From the NCBI GenBank assembly GCA_934481345.1, contig CAKSPF010000001.1, positions 248,001 through 312,000 of the forward strand: a stretch of 64,000 nt of DNA, written 5' to 3'. A model generated the notes under the pieces. That model was not told where the DNA came from, searched no databases, and saw only the letters and a list, made by a program, of their open reading frames with translations. This document shows, piece after piece, positions 45,774 through 54,815 of the stretch. Both the position numbers and the translations under genes were made by a program. This stretch comes from an uncultured Clostridia bacterium (GTDB lineage Bacteria; Bacillota; Clostridia; UMGS1810). Positions within the stretch are counted from its first letter, which is position 1. The number at the start of each line of letters is the position of its first letter.

Positions 45774-46538
45774 TTATCTGCAAAACATCCATTCAAGGGC
45801 ATATCTTATATACTCATCCCAAAACTCCCAACTGTGCGTTCCTGCTGATTCTCTGTAAGTAAAATCATAGTTTAAAGACTCAATATGCTTCTTTAGCTTT
45901 ACATTGTCTTCATACAAAAAATCTTCCGTTCCCACACCCATAAATATACGCGGTCTGTTCACACCATCGGCATGTTTTTCAAAAAGTTTAAAAAGATTTT
46001 CACTATCGTGTATATCCATATTTTCACCGAAAATCGGAACATACACATCCCGAAACAGCTCCTTGCCGCGTTCTATATCCGCCACCGCAGAAAATGCTGC
46101 AGCCGCACAAAAGCTTTCACACTCCTTTATACCGATTTTGAGTGCACCGTATCCGCCCATCGAAAGACCGGCTATATAGTTATCCTCTCTCTTTCCGGAC
46201 ACCTTAAAAAGCTCGCCTATTATTTTCGGAAGTTCCTTTGCTATATATGTATAATAATTCATGCCATACTTCATATCGGTATAAAAACTTTTGCCGCCGC
46301 TCGGCATGACGACGCATATACCGTAATTCTGAGCATACCTTTCTATTGAGGTTCTCCGCATCCATATGGAATAATCGTCGCTCAAACCGTGCAAAAGATA
46401 AAGACATTTAAGCTTATCTCCTGTTGCGCCCGTGGTTGTACCGATTTCTCCGTCCGTGCTTCTCTGCGGCACTACGACATTGACGCTTGTCTGAATACCG
46501 AGCGCCTCACTAAATATTTTTAATTCTGCAAATGCCAT
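45774..46538 (-). CDS. CE1-like carbohydrate esterase (esterase D family)
   Basis: 254 residues, no signal peptide, AAGGAG before the ATG. Alpha/beta-hydrolase: oxyanion region LYLLHGLSDDYSIW (about 46-59), nucleophile Ser126 in GLSMGGYG, Asp in GTEDFLYED and His in GTHSWEFWD near the end. This is the tributyrin/feruloyl/acetyl esterase group. As the last gene of the DMT-SGNH-beta-helix operon it likely removes acetyl or other acyl groups from imported oligosaccharides. Confidence 0.85.
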   Translation of the reverse strand: MAFAELKIFSEALGIQTSVNVVVPQRSTDGEIGTTTGATGDKLKCLYLLHGLSDDYSIWMRRTSIERYAQNYGICVVMPSGGKSFYTDMKYGMNYYTYIAKELPKIIGELFKVSGKREDNYIAGLSMGGYGALKIGIKECESFCAAAAFSAVADIERGKELFRDVYVPIFGENMDIHDSENLFKLFEKHADGVNRPRIFMGVGTEDFLYEDNVKLKKHIESLNYDFTYRESAGTHSWEFWDEYIRYALEWMFCR

Positions 46539-46601
46539 ATGATTTCTCCTTAAATACTTTGAATTTATTATAATTCTAACATTTCATCGTATAAAAGTCA
46601 A

Positions 46602-48113
46602 TCAATCAAAAATTAAATTCTCCGTGTCGCATTTTTTAATTATTGTATCTTCGCGTTTGACTTGTACACCGTTTACTTTTATATTTGAAATTGTTATATT
46701 ACGGTAAACAACATCCTCAAAACTCGAGTTTAAATTAAGCACAATTTCAGGTTTTCCGTTATTTAACGGCAGCTTGCCGTCATAAAATACATTTATGTTT
46801 TTGTAGCTTATATCGTGTACGGTTCCGTGTCTTCCAACCGCATTTATTTTCTCATAGTCACCTTTTGCAGATATTCCCCATCGTTTTGCTGTTTCCGGAG
46901 TACGATAAGAGAAATTGTCAATATTTATAAGCAACGGAATGTGCGTAATATCAGCCTTTTCATATTGCATTTCATCAGTTTCCTGTAACTGTTCGGCAGT
47001 ATCAAATGCGTTGAACTCGACATTAATATTTTCAAACAAAATATCGAAAACATCAGCACAATCACCATTTTGGATATCAAGCGCAGCTGTACCGCCTCTA
47101 AGTATATCACAGTTTAAAAAAGAAACGTTGCTATAAGTTCGGCAAGCAGTTTCAATTCCAATTTCGCAGCATCTTCCCCAATCACACCAGAGCACACAAT
47201 TATTTACCAAAATATTCTTGTTGTCGGTACATATATATCTGTCTATTCCTTTAATTGTTATAGTATCATCAAAGGAATGAATAAACGAGTTCATAATTCG
47301 TACATCCTGCGAATTTACAATATCAATCCCGTCCGTATTGTAACGCCACTGACCGAAAACCTTTATATTATCTAATGTTACATCAAAACAGTGAAATAAA
47401 TTTACGCACCATATGGCAGAATTACGCATTAGTACGCCTTCAATGTTTAAATTTTTGCAATCATAAAATTTTACATTCCCATTCGTATAGTTTTCATAGC
47501 ACTCTCTGCAAAAACGTGCCTCACCGCTGCCATCCAAAATACCGTTGCCGAATATTCTGATATTTTCTGCATCATCGGCATAAATCCACCCGAAAACCAA
47601 AGCGTCCTTATCCACATATACACTTTCATTGCTTTTAAGTTCAATTTTATTTGAAAAATGGATTCCGGGACCAAAATAATATGTTACCTCCTCCGGCTTT
47701 GGAGAATCAATCGGTTTACTGTTAAATATGTATAAACAATGGTGATAGCTGTCACATTCCAACACAAATTGTCCATTATCTTTAAGCGCAAAGCTTATTT
47801 TTCCGTTTTCATCAGTATATTCAATTCCTTTTGAATATGGTTTTATGTATATTTCTTCATGTTTTCGGTTTGCAATTACCTCAATCATTATTTCTTCATC
47901 ACTTACAATATTTACAAATGATGCGGTTTCTGACTGTTCAAACGGTCTTTGAAAACCCGGCCAAACTCTGTTGAAAGGATACTTTGAAATACGGCATGTA
48001 TACACAGGAATTTCTGTACCGTTTACAAACACCCTGTAATCCTCCGAGATTGGTTCCACATACCTAAATGCTGATTTTGTGTAATGGTGCGTAAATTCTG
48101 AATATGAATACAT
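46602..48113 (-). CDS. Clan GH-N beta-helix glycosidase (GH28/GH49-like), paralog
   Basis: 503 residues, AAGGAGA before the ATG, no signal peptide. An N-terminal sandwich (about 20-140) precedes the beta-helix from YYFGPGIHFSNKIEL (about 145). Candidate catalytic aspartates are in NTDGID (259-264) and FDD (281-283), followed by the VLWCDWGRCCE motif also seen in the enzyme at 8711-10114. The domain order and the WCDWG motif suggest a GH49-like rather than a classical polygalacturonase clade. It lies five bases behind the SGNH hydrolase gene. Confidence 0.77.
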   Translation of the reverse strand: MYSYSEFTHHYTKSAFRYVEPISEDYRVFVNGTEIPVYTCRISKYPFNRVWPGFQRPFEQSETASFVNIVSDEEIMIEVIANRKHEEIYIKPYSKGIEYTDENGKISFALKDNGQFVLECDSYHHCLYIFNSKPIDSPKPEEVTYYFGPGIHFSNKIELKSNESVYVDKDALVFGWIYADDAENIRIFGNGILDGSGEARFCRECYENYTNGNVKFYDCKNLNIEGVLMRNSAIWCVNLFHCFDVTLDNIKVFGQWRYNTDGIDIVNSQDVRIMNSFIHSFDDTITIKGIDRYICTDNKNILVNNCVLWCDWGRCCEIGIETACRTYSNVSFLNCDILRGGTAALDIQNGDCADVFDILFENINVEFNAFDTAEQLQETDEMQYEKADITHIPLLINIDNFSYRTPETAKRWGISAKGDYEKINAVGRHGTVHDISYKNINVFYDGKLPLNNGKPEIVLNLNSSFEDVVYRNITISNIKVNGVQVKREDTIIKKCDTENLIFD

Positions 48114-48118
48114 TTTTA

Positions 48119-48805
48119 TTATCTCCTTATTTCGTTTAATATAGCCGGCAGAAGCCTCTCTGCAATTGCCTGCATACCCAAATCACCGGGATGCATTGCA
48201 ACACCTTCATGCTTGAATTTGCCTATTGCTTTCATTTCGTCACGATCACCCAAATCTGACAACTGTATGCATGGTAAATCGTATTCATCAGCAATTTCTT
48301 TTATAACTTCCGAGCCGATATGCCGCCAAAATGACGTAGATAGTACAAATTTTGCCTTTTTTGAAGCATTAAAATAATTCATTAAACTCAGTACCTGATT
48401 TTTAAATACTGCACCGTCCCAATTATCCGGTGAACAATTCTCGAGAAACCTAAGAATAATTATGTCCGCATTGAAATCAACAGCGTTTTTATAAACACCG
48501 CTTTCGAGTACCGTATTTCCTTCTTTATAATTTCTTTCCCAGTCTGCTACGTTTACAACGCACTTTTCAGCCTTAATTCCCTTTTCATAGAGCATATCAA
48601 TAAGTCTGTGAACATAATCCTTCTCAGGGCAGCTTGCCGCCATTCCGCATGAATTATACCAGCCTAAATCATCCTTTCTTATATGATAAGTTATGGAATT
48701 CCCTATGAATAAAATTCGGACATTCCCGTCTGCTGCATTGTTGCATATTACGCTTTCCACCGTCTGATTCGAAGATGGTACACTATTTTTTCTTACGTCA
48801 TCCAT
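48119..48805 (-). CDS. SGNH/GDSL-type esterase
   Basis: 228 residues, AAGGAGA before the ATG, no signal peptide. Block I is ILFIGNSITYH with Ser37, and the C-terminal block V is AMHPGDLGMQAIA with the catalytic His near 204; the usual preceding Asp is replaced in the local sequence (HEGVAMHP). A block III Asn could be in the CSPDNWDG stretch. This fold often deacetylates plant polysaccharides (rhamnogalacturonan acetylesterase-like). Together with the CE1 esterase in the same operon it implies a heavily acylated substrate. Confidence 0.78.
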   Translation of the reverse strand: MDDVRKNSVPSSNQTVESVICNNAADGNVRILFIGNSITYHIRKDDLGWYNSCGMAASCPEKDYVHRLIDMLYEKGIKAEKCVVNVADWERNYKEGNTVLESGVYKNAVDFNADIIILRFLENCSPDNWDGAVFKNQVLSLMNYFNASKKAKFVLSTSFWRHIGSEVIKEIADEYDLPCIQLSDLGDRDEMKAIGKFKHEGVAMHPGDLGMQAIAERLLPAILNEIRR

Positions 48806-48822
48806 TTTATTAGTCTCCTTTT

Positions 48823-49683
48823 TTATAAAAACATACTAGTTCCCAAAAAACACAGAATGATTCCGGCTATCATACGTCGGTTCAAAATTTCTTTAAAAAA
48901 TATTTTGCCGGCAAATGCCGTAAATACTATGCTGCCGCCTGTCACAAACGGATATAGCACAGTTGCCGGCAAATGAGCTGCACCCCTAAGCTGCAGAAAG
49001 TACGATATACCGCTCAATACCGCAGCAAAAAATACAAACAGCAACGAATCCGCGCCTATGTGTGACGGCTTTGAATTTTTCATCCCTGCAAATAGCAATG
49101 CCGGAATACATAATAGTGTTTTTGCTATACTTGTCAATATAACAAAATTCTGTGCGGAAACAGCATTTGAATTTATCTGATGTTCCTTAGAAACCACGCT
49201 TACAAAACCGTTGAAAAAAAACACGCTTAAACACATCAGCAGTTGTTTTTTATTAATATTTTTACTCCCGGCATTTACAACAAATACCGCAGCAGCTACG
49301 ACAATTAAGCCCAACGTTCTTAACACCGAAATTTCTTCGCCTAAAAATATCAGTCCCCAAACATAAGGAACAGACATTCCGCCCGTCATAAGAAACACAG
49401 TATAAAGAGCCATTTTTTCTTCTTGCATTATATGAAAGCCTACAACAGTATAACCTATACAACATGCTGCCATTATAAATGCCATAACAACGGAAAACAA
49501 ATTAAAGTCACATTTAAAACCATTTACTGCAAAAAAAATTACCGCACTGAAAACACCCAAAAGCGCATTAAATTTTAATCCAAGTGCAAGCGAAACACCT
49601 GTTCTTTTTTGATACATCTTTGTTACAGTAAAATTTAAAGCAAGCATCATATCAGAAAATAACAACAGAATATAGTTTAGCAT
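48823..49683 (-). CDS. EamA/DMT-superfamily transporter
   Basis: 286 residues, ten predicted membrane segments in two EamA-like halves, AGGTGA before the ATG. It heads an operon with an SGNH hydrolase, a beta-helix glycosidase and an esterase, so it probably imports the operon's substrate or exports a product. DMT proteins include sugar and sugar-derivative carriers such as RhaT-like and GRP porters. Which one this is cannot be told from sequence alone. Confidence 0.78.
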   Translation of the reverse strand: MLNYILLLFSDMMLALNFTVTKMYQKRTGVSLALGLKFNALLGVFSAVIFFAVNGFKCDFNLFSVVMAFIMAACCIGYTVVGFHIMQEEKMALYTVFLMTGGMSVPYVWGLIFLGEEISVLRTLGLIVVAAAVFVVNAGSKNINKKQLLMCLSVFFFNGFVSVVSKEHQINSNAVSAQNFVILTSIAKTLLCIPALLFAGMKNSKPSHIGADSLLFVFFAAVLSGISYFLQLRGAAHLPATVLYPFVTGGSIVFTAFAGKIFFKEILNRRMIAGIILCFLGTSMFL

Positions 49684-49732
49684 CTATTCATCACCTGTTG
49701 TTAATTCTAACACAAAAAATTTCATATTACTA

Positions 49733-49762
49733 TTGATTTTTCACCAAAAAACATGATATAAT
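49733..49762 (+). promoter_or_regulatory. Promoter of the AraC gene at 49795
   Basis: TTGATT (49733-49738), 18-base spacer, TATAAT (49757-49762). The shared 111-base region also contains the minus-strand start signals of the DMT operon. Confidence 0.6.
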
Positions 49763-49794
49763 CATCAATACTGATCAATATGGAGGACTAAATC

Positions 49795-50601
49795 ATGGAA
49801 ACCGAACTTGTCTGTTTTGAAAGCATTAATAAATTTAAAATGACTGTAAACTATCTTGACAAATTTATGATGCTCAATACACCAACTCCGCACATACATT
49901 CCGAATGTGAAATATATTTTAATCTTTCGGGAGATGTTTCATTTATGGTGGAAAACAGTATATACCCTATTTCCCGCGGAAGCGTAATAATAACTCGCCC
50001 TTATGAATATCACCACTGCATTTATAACAGCAATATAGCACATAGTCACTACTGGATACTTTTTTCCTGCAACGGAAACGAAAAATATTTTGATATGTTT
50101 TTTAAAAGAGAAGTCGGTAAAAACAATCTTATTGTGCTTAACCCTGCCAACACCGATAAGCTTGCTGCCATATTAAAAAATTTTATTGAATTTAGATACT
50201 CGCCTATTGAACAATACACTTACTTTTTTGAAATGATGAATATTTTGAATACAAGCAGGACAAAACTTTCCGACAGCCATAAAATTTCTTTTGAAATTAC
50301 AGCAGCGCTTAATAAAATCAACACAGAATTTTCTCAGTCCATTTCCGTTTCCGAGCTGGCAAACAGCATGCATATGAGTATCAACACATTGGAAAGACAT
50401 TTTAAAAAACAAATAGGCATTACTCCCAGAGAGTATATATACCAAAGACGTATTTCCAATGCAGCTTCAATGCTGGCATTCGGAAGTTCGGTTATAGAAG
50501 CGTGTGAAAAAAGCGGCTTCTCCGATTATTCACACTTTATAGCTTTGTTTAAAAAAAGATTTGGCATGACACCGCTTCAATACAAAAAACACCTGCGATG
50601 A
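49795..50601 (+). CDS. AraC family regulator (cupin type)
   Basis: 268 residues, ATGGAGG-like RBS (TGGAGGA) before the ATG. N-terminal cupin (about 15-100, HIHSECEIYFNLSG, PYEYHHCIYNSN) and C-terminal AraC double HTH (about 165-268, ISVSELANSMHMSINTLERH and VIEACEKSGFSDYSHFIALF). It is transcribed away from the DMT-SGNH-beta-helix-esterase operon and most likely activates it upon binding a sugar in the cupin. Confidence 0.88.
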   Translation: METELVCFESINKFKMTVNYLDKFMMLNTPTPHIHSECEIYFNLSGDVSFMVENSIYPISRGSVIITRPYEYHHCIYNSNIAHSHYWILFSCNGNEKYFDMFFKREVGKNNLIVLNPANTDKLAAILKNFIEFRYSPIEQYTYFFEMMNILNTSRTKLSDSHKISFEITAALNKINTEFSQSISVSELANSMHMSINTLERHFKKQIGITPREYIYQRRISNAASMLAFGSSVIEACEKSGFSDYSHFIALFKKRFGMTPLQYKKHLR

Positions 50602-50630
50602 ATCTATAATCTTATAGTCAATATATAACA

Positions 50631-50666
50631 AAAACGGCAGCCTTGAAAACTTTGGCTGCCGTTTAA
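50631..50666. terminator. Bidirectional terminator, AraC gene / GH78 gene
   Basis: AAACGGCAGCC (50632-50642) pairs perfectly with GGCTGCCGTTT (50654-50664), between convergent genes. Confidence 0.85.
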
Positions 50667-50717
50667 CGTTTCAATAATTTTTAAGTATTAATATGGCGAA
50701 AATACCGGCGTTAAAAT

Positions 50718-52856
50718 CTAAAAATTAAACACATTATGCACTCCGCTTTGCAATGGATAGTCCGTGTTATTATATCTAAGCACAGCGTCACTGTCACAAT
50801 ATATATCAAAATTTATTTTCCCGCCATGCCTTACAAAGCTTACAGACACCGTCCCATATTGTGTACGCACACTTCCCGACGCACTGTTCAGTCCGCTTAT
50901 GATTTTTGGCTCAATCACAATTTTTCCGAAACAGTTTATTCCGAGAATATGATAGAAAAAGCTGCTTATAACAGCTCCAAACATATGATGGTTGTGTGAA
51001 CCCCATGTATGCCACGATTCCCACAGTGTAGTTGCTCCAAGCTGCATATGCTCGTAAAATGTGTTTTCGCCTTTTGCACTGAGAAGTTTCAGTACAACAT
51101 CGCCAAATCCGTTTTTAAACAAAACATCTGCAAGTATTGCCGTTCCGAATATTCCGGTATCAAGTTTCTGTTTTGAATATTTTTTATAAATTCCCTCGAT
51201 GCACTTCTCATCCGCAATGCCTATATCAGCCGCAAATGCGTCTGCTGCATTCACACCGCTGCAATATGTATGACTATCGCTGTCATAAAAGCTGTCAATC
51301 AGCGCACTTTTATGGAATTTCTCATATTCAACAAGCTTATCTGCCGGTTCGTTAATTATCACCGCTATCTCTTTCATTATAATCAGTGATTTAATCAAAA
51401 AATAAGTATTTACAAACTCCGGAGGAATTTCAACCGGAGTTTCCGTTTCCCATTCTCCAAGACACCAGCCGTCTTTTTCCTCTGATGTAACCAATCCGTT
51501 TTCACATCTGCTGCGCATATAATCTATATATTTAAGCATATTCGGATAGTATTCTTTCAAAACGCTTTTATCTCCGCAATGCCTGTAATAATCATACGGT
51601 ATTCTGACTATAGCGCATCCCCAGCCTCCGGGGCCGCCTCCTCCGCCGTAAAACGGTGCACTATGCTGAATGTGTCCTGTATTTACATCCTGCGTATCCG
51701 CTATATCCCTAATAATTTTGCGGTATAGTTTTCCGGCATCGAAGACAAGCATCGCCGTATCTGCCGTATTTTGCGTATCTCCTGTATACCCGAGTCTTTC
51801 TCTGTGCGGGCAGTCAGAAACAACTCCGCAGTGCATATTGCCGAGCTGCGAACGTACATAGCAATCAAACAGCCAGTTTAAAAGCTTGTTATCACAGTGA
51901 AAATCAGCTTTTTGCAAAATATCCGAATGAACAACTTCAACGGTAATATCTGCCGCCTCGCCGTCAAATTCAAAATAACGGAATCCGTGCCATGTAAATT
52001 TCGGTCTGCATACTCTTTCTATTCCGTTTAATACAAATTCGTCCTTTTGCATTTGGCCGTTATTTTCATCATATCCGGTTGTTGAAAAATCAAGTTCGCC
52101 GTTTCCGTCAAGTTCTTCGGCAAATTTAATTATAACCTTCTGCGTATATTTTTTACTTTTAAAACTTACCCAACCGGTTATATTTTCTCCGCAGTCATAA
52201 AATTTCTTTGAACCGATGCACGACAAAAGTTTCGGAACAATTTTTCTTATGATTTTATCCGACGGACAATCCTGCAGAATCAACGGTGATTTTGTACCCT
52301 CGCAGTATTGCACCTTCTTTGGATATTCACTGCCGTTTTCAGTTGTATAGTCGTGCTTTTCGCCGTAGAAAATATTATTAAACTTTATATAACTCGGCTG
52401 CCAGTTCCAAGTATCATCCGACACAAAAATTTTCTTTCCGCCATCTTCGGCTTCAACAGTAATTTCAAAACAGAGCCTCGGGGCACCGTGACTGAAATCA
52501 CCCTCTATTACCCTAAGCTTTTGATTATACCAGCCATTTCCCAAATAAAACTCAAACTTGTTTTTGCCATTTACTAAATACTGCGTAATATTATAGTGAT
52601 TGTAGTATACGCGGCTTCCGGAAAGCTTGTCATTCAAGGGATAAAGCAAATTTTTTCCGAGTTCTTTTTCATACTGCGAGCACACCGGAGTAAGAACATC
52701 CTCTGACACTTTTTTATCATTTATATACATCTCAAAAAAACCAAGCACACATATATCAACTTCCGCATTTTTTATTTCGGATAGATTTATGCATTTTTCT
52801 ATAACCGGCGCTTCACATTCACCGCCGCAAATCCATTTCTGATTTTGTATTGACAT
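50718..52856 (-). CDS. GH78 alpha-L-rhamnosidase
   Basis: 712 residues, AAAAGGAG before the ATG, no signal peptide. Conserved GH78 barrel motifs: VVSDCPHRERLGYTGD (about 341-356), GWCLGEWETE (about 465) and GATTLWESWHTWGSHNHHMF (about 612-631). The N-terminal sandwiches and the C-terminal sandwich are present. It is the third GH78-type gene of the window and differs clearly from the other two. It stands alone behind the second trpXYZ-like cluster and is convergent with the AraC gene. A GPGGWG run (GGGGGPGGWG, about 405) is unusually glycine-rich. Confidence 0.87.
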   Translation of the reverse strand: MSIQNQKWICGGECEAPVIEKCINLSEIKNAEVDICVLGFFEMYINDKKVSEDVLTPVCSQYEKELGKNLLYPLNDKLSGSRVYYNHYNITQYLVNGKNKFEFYLGNGWYNQKLRVIEGDFSHGAPRLCFEITVEAEDGGKKIFVSDDTWNWQPSYIKFNNIFYGEKHDYTTENGSEYPKKVQYCEGTKSPLILQDCPSDKIIRKIVPKLLSCIGSKKFYDCGENITGWVSFKSKKYTQKVIIKFAEELDGNGELDFSTTGYDENNGQMQKDEFVLNGIERVCRPKFTWHGFRYFEFDGEAADITVEVVHSDILQKADFHCDNKLLNWLFDCYVRSQLGNMHCGVVSDCPHRERLGYTGDTQNTADTAMLVFDAGKLYRKIIRDIADTQDVNTGHIQHSAPFYGGGGGPGGWGCAIVRIPYDYYRHCGDKSVLKEYYPNMLKYIDYMRSRCENGLVTSEEKDGWCLGEWETETPVEIPPEFVNTYFLIKSLIIMKEIAVIINEPADKLVEYEKFHKSALIDSFYDSDSHTYCSGVNAADAFAADIGIADEKCIEGIYKKYSKQKLDTGIFGTAILADVLFKNGFGDVVLKLLSAKGENTFYEHMQLGATTLWESWHTWGSHNHHMFGAVISSFFYHILGINCFGKIVIEPKIISGLNSASGSVRTQYGTVSVSFVRHGGKINFDIYCDSDAVLRYNNTDYPLQSGVHNVFNF

Positions 52857-53008
52857 ATTTTTACTCCTTTTAATAAAATGTTTTGTTATTCGTATAAAAT
52901 TCCGGAGCTATAGTCTACCGCATCTTTTTTTGTGCGCATATTACCACCCATAATCACTGTTTTTGCTGAAAAATACTTTATACTCTTTATTAAATTTTTT
53001 GCAGAATT

Positions 53009-53806
53009 TTAGTTTGAAAGAAGAGCTCTGTCGTTTGCAAACTCTACTCCGCTTGAAGCGGAGAACATTTCTATAAGTCTGTCAACAGAAAGGTTTTTCT
53101 TTTCCTCACCCGACACATCAAAAACAACTTTGCCGTTATTCATCATAATAAGTCTGTTGCCGTATTTTATAGCGTCTTTCATATTATGAGTAATCATAAG
53201 CGCTGTAAGCTTGTTGCTCGTAATGATTTTATCAGACAGCTCCAATACATTGAGCGCTGTTTTCGGATCAAGCGCTGCTGTATGTTCATCAAGCAAAAGC
53301 AGTTTCGGCTTTTGCAGTGTTGCCATAAGCAGAGTAAGAGCCTGACGCTGTCCGCCGGATAGCAGTCCCACCTTGCTTGTAAGACGCTTTTCAAGACCGA
53401 GTCCGAGAATTTCCAGCTTTTCTTTAAACATTTCGCGTTCTTCCTTTGTTATGCCCCAGCCGAGCCCGTGCCTTTTTCCTCTGCGCAGAGCCAAAGACAT
53501 ATTCTCCTGAATTTCCATATCAGCCGCCGTTCCGAGCATCGGGTCCTGAAAAACCCTGCCGAGAAACTTTGCTCTTTTATGTTCGGGCATATTTGTAACG
53601 TCCACATTATCTATAAGTATTGAACCGGAATCAAGAGGCCAGACGCCGCAAACGGCATTAAGCATTGTGCTTTTTCCTGCACCGTTGCCACCGATTACCG
53701 TAACAAAATCGCCGTCATTAATAACTAGATTAAGATTATTAAGCGCCGTCTTTTCGTTTATTGTTCCGGCATTGAAGGTTTTGCAAATATTGTTAAGCTT
53801 CAGCAT
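53009..53806 (-). CDS. ABC importer ATPase (TrpZ-like, second cluster)
   Basis: 265 residues from the ATG at 53806 with AGGAG nine bases upstream; a TTG at 53815 is less likely. Walker A is GGNGAGKST, signature LSGGQRQAL, Walker B LLLLDEH and switch His VITHNMKDA-like (MITHNMKDA); all intact. It overlaps the permease gene by 14 bases. It resembles the TrpZ-like ATPase at 4532-5305, including the CKTFNAGT/NEKTALNNL-type start. Confidence 0.86.
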   Translation of the reverse strand: MLKLNNICKTFNAGTINEKTALNNLNLVINDGDFVTVIGGNGAGKSTMLNAVCGVWPLDSGSILIDNVDVTNMPEHKRAKFLGRVFQDPMLGTAADMEIQENMSLALRRGKRHGLGWGITKEEREMFKEKLEILGLGLEKRLTSKVGLLSGGQRQALTLLMATLQKPKLLLLDEHTAALDPKTALNVLELSDKIITSNKLTALMITHNMKDAIKYGNRLIMMNNGKVVFDVSGEEKKNLSVDRLIEMFSASSGVEFANDRALLSN

Positions 53807-54725
53807 TGTCAACAACTCCTTTTGTTACCTTTGAAAAATATTTTTTCTTCCAATAAGGTATTGCAAGAAATACAGCCACAACAACAGATGAAAGAAGCTT
53901 CAGAAGGTCAGGATCCAATCCGAGGCAGATTACCGTCTGGTAAACAATATAGTAAATAATGCCTCCGAATGCCACACTCAAAAGCCGCAGTGCAAAATTT
54001 CTGAATATTTTGCCGAACAAGGCACCGCCTATTATAACCGCCGCAAGGCCTATTACGATAGCGCCGCGTCCCATCTGAACATCGGCAAAGCCCTGGTACT
54101 GTGCCAGGAGCGCACCCGAAAAGGCAACTATTCCGTTAGACAGCATCAGACCTACGACTTTGTTGAAATCAGTATTTATACCCTGTGCACGGCTCATATT
54201 CGGGTTTGCGCCCGTAGAACGCAGTGTACATCCGTATTCCGTACCGAAAAACCAATACAGTAAAGCAATGATTATAACCGTGATAACCGCTACAATCAGA
54301 ATTGTATTTTTAAAAAAAGGAACATTTCTTATATATTGAAGCGAGATGGGAAAGTCATAATTTCTGAAATTCAATGCCTGGTTTGCCTTGCCCATTATCT
54401 TCAGGTTAACAGAATAAAGAGCAAGCTGCGTCAGAATACCTGCAAGTATAGCCGGAATACCCATGAAAGTATGAAGAATACCTGTCACAAACCCGGCCAA
54501 CATACCGGCAATTACTGCGGCAAAAACAGCCACCCAGACATTGTGTCCGCTCAGCATCATCATTACACATACCGCCGCTCCCGTACACATCGAACCGTCC
54601 ACGGTAAGGTCGGCAATATCCAGTATGCGGTATGTAATATATACGCCTATCGCCATAATTCCCCAAATAAGTCCCTGGGCAACGGCTCCGGGCATACTGT
54701 TAAATATTGTTAATATCATTTGCAT
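53793..54725 (-). CDS. ABC importer permease (TrpY-like, second cluster)
   Basis: 310 residues, about nine membrane segments. Shared family stretch LDIADLTVDGSMCTGAAV (about 36-53) corresponds to LDFPDLSVDG in the first cluster, and CTLRSTGANPNMSRAQGI (about 171-188) corresponds to its cytoplasmic loop. It forms the membrane component for the lipoprotein encoded upstream. A hairpin in the 90-base gap upstream may lower its level relative to the binding protein. Confidence 0.84.
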   Translation of the reverse strand: MQMILTIFNSMPGAVAQGLIWGIMAIGVYITYRILDIADLTVDGSMCTGAAVCVMMMLSGHNVWVAVFAAVIAGMLAGFVTGILHTFMGIPAILAGILTQLALYSVNLKIMGKANQALNFRNYDFPISLQYIRNVPFFKNTILIVAVITVIIIALLYWFFGTEYGCTLRSTGANPNMSRAQGINTDFNKVVGLMLSNGIVAFSGALLAQYQGFADVQMGRGAIVIGLAAVIIGGALFGKIFRNFALRLLSVAFGGIIYYIVYQTVICLGLDPDLLKLLSSVVVAVFLAIPYWKKKYFSKVTKGVVDNAEA

Positions 54726-54750
54726 ATAAAATCACCTTATAAAGTTAATA

Positions 54751-54792
54751 AATACATTCGGACGATACACAAATATCGTCCAAATGTATTTT
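54751..54792 (-). terminator. Hairpin between binding-protein and permease genes
   Basis: AATACATTCGGACGATA (54751-54767) pairs with TATCGTCCAAATGTATT (54774-54790), one mismatch. On the minus strand the following bases (TATTTATTAAC) are only partly T-rich, so it is probably a leaky terminator or an mRNA stabiliser that raises binding-protein expression over the membrane parts. Confidence 0.65.
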
Positions 54793-54815
54793 TGTTATCA
54801 AATTAAATTTTAAAA

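Noticed and set aside
52886..52939. 17-codon frame (MRTKKDAVDY start) on the minus strand with GGTGG upstream
   Set aside because: The start resembles the N-terminus of MmcQ/YjbR-like proteins, but it stops after 17 codons; it is too short to distinguish a remnant from chance.
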